A stretch of DNA of 64,000 bases from NCBI GenBank assembly GCA_000238815.2, contig AFXB01000010.1:996501-1060500 (forward strand). The letters run 5' to 3'. The position numbers and the translations under genes are program-made. The notes below the pieces were generated by a model. The model did no database searches and was not told the DNA's origin. It saw only the letters and a program-made list of their open reading frames with translations. How positions within the stretch are numbered: position 1 is the stretch's first letter; every line of letters starts with the position of its first letter. Source of the DNA: SAR116 cluster alpha proteobacterium HIMB100. Its GTDB lineage: Bacteria > Pseudomonadota > Alphaproteobacteria > Puniceispirillales > Puniceispirillaceae. Below are positions 63,655 to 64,000 of this stretch, piece by piece.

Positions 63655-64000
63655 TTATGCTGTTGTTTGTTGAGATAAATGGTCTGACAGTAAATCGATG
63701 AATTTGCGGACCTTCAACGGCAAGTAACGCCGGTCCGGATAGATGGCATAAATGCCCATTTCAGGGGTGAGCTTGTGATCAGCTAACAGCCGAATTAACC
63801 GGCCGTCAGCCAAATACGTACTGCAGGCAAATGCGGGAAGCTTCGCAAAGCCAACTCCTTTCAACGTGCTTTCCATCAGCATACCCATAGAATTTGCATA
63901 AATCGCCGGATTCAGACTGATGACGCCTGTTCTGTTATCTGGTGTTTGATAGCTGATTTGTGCGGCTGCATTGCTGTAAATAACAGCGGGCAGCTGTTTT
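63655..64000 (-). CDS. LysR-type regulator, C-terminal part only
   Basis: At least 114 residues at the C-terminus of a LysR effector domain. The open frame runs off the right edge, with KQLPAVIYSN and ANSMGMLMESTLKGVGFAKLPAFAC visible. The end block reads MGIYAIYPDRRYLPLKVRKFIDLLSDHL, the standard LysR-substrate C-terminus. The helix-turn-helix domain lies outside the window. It is preceded by a 111-base gap after the PanB-like gene and shares its strand, but target genes cannot be named. Confidence 0.85.
   Translation of the reverse strand, partial: KQLPAVIYSNAAAQISYQTPDNRTGVISLNPAIYANSMGMLMESTLKGVGFAKLPAFACSTYLADGRLIRLLADHKLTPEMGIYAIYPDRRYLPLKVRKFIDLLSDHLSQQTTA

Overview
The window is chromosomal DNA of an alphaproteobacterium of moderate G+C. 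It carries lineage-typical genes: gapR (DUF2312), a DUF1013/TrcR-like regulator, a DUF1192 protein, DUF1244, COQ9, a two-domain cold-shock protein, pntAB and a MntR-type regulator. The high share of transport, methylated-amine and inositol genes fits a marine heterotroph, possibly SAR116-like. That placement is inference, not a search result. No prophage, insertion sequence, CRISPR array or replication origin was seen.

Layout. 1-8.2 kb: housekeeping and conserved unknowns (a DUF3108 protein cut by the window edge, an M23 peptidase, trxB, csp, a DUF3047 gene with a probable frameshift, pyrF, gapR, DUF1244, mntR, a GT39 glycosyltransferase, sufE). 8.2-11.1 kb: a GlxA/GbdR-like regulator divergent from formate-tetrahydrofolate ligase. 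11.1-16.5 kb: two RNA-methyltransferase-type genes, an Lrp regulator with a structured upstream region, and an asnB-GT4 pair. 16.5-25.7 kb: betaine aldehyde dehydrogenase, class II aldolase, Fe-alcohol dehydrogenase, an MttB-family methyltransferase, a class I amidotransferase and a DUF1330 protein, plus two membrane transport-like proteins. 25.7-30.8 kb: a complete livKHMGF ABC operon whose LivF carries a histone-H1-like tail. 30.9-39.7 kb: envelope glycan genes (O-antigen-ligase family, UDP-glucuronate epimerase and a PglB/STT3-type oligosaccharyltransferase) interrupted by pntAB. 39.8-50.6 kb: rpsU, coq9, metA, a secreted RTX/EF-hand protein, purKE, prpE, a TrcR-like regulator, bdhA and ygfZ. 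50.7-58.8 kb: a DUF3422 protein, an MFS carrier, a DUF3833 lipoprotein, pepF, an ABC1 kinase and manC. 58.8-64 kb: tRNA-Arg(CCT), an Fe/2OG dioxygenase, iolC-iolB-iolJ, a divergent PanB paralogue and a LysR gene cut by the window edge.

Two themes tie genes together. The first is methyl-group catabolism: a betaine-type regulator, one-carbon loading onto tetrahydrofolate, betaine aldehyde oxidation and a non-pyrrolysine MttB homologue. The second is surface glycan and glycoprotein assembly: GT39, GT4, O-antigen ligase family, epimerase, ManC and an oligosaccharyltransferase carrying the DTD, TIxE and WWDYG signatures of bacterial N-glycosylation enzymes. The oligosaccharyltransferase is the most unexpected gene here. 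The lysine/alanine tail on LivF and the magnesium-ligand-deficient PanB paralogue are the next most unusual.
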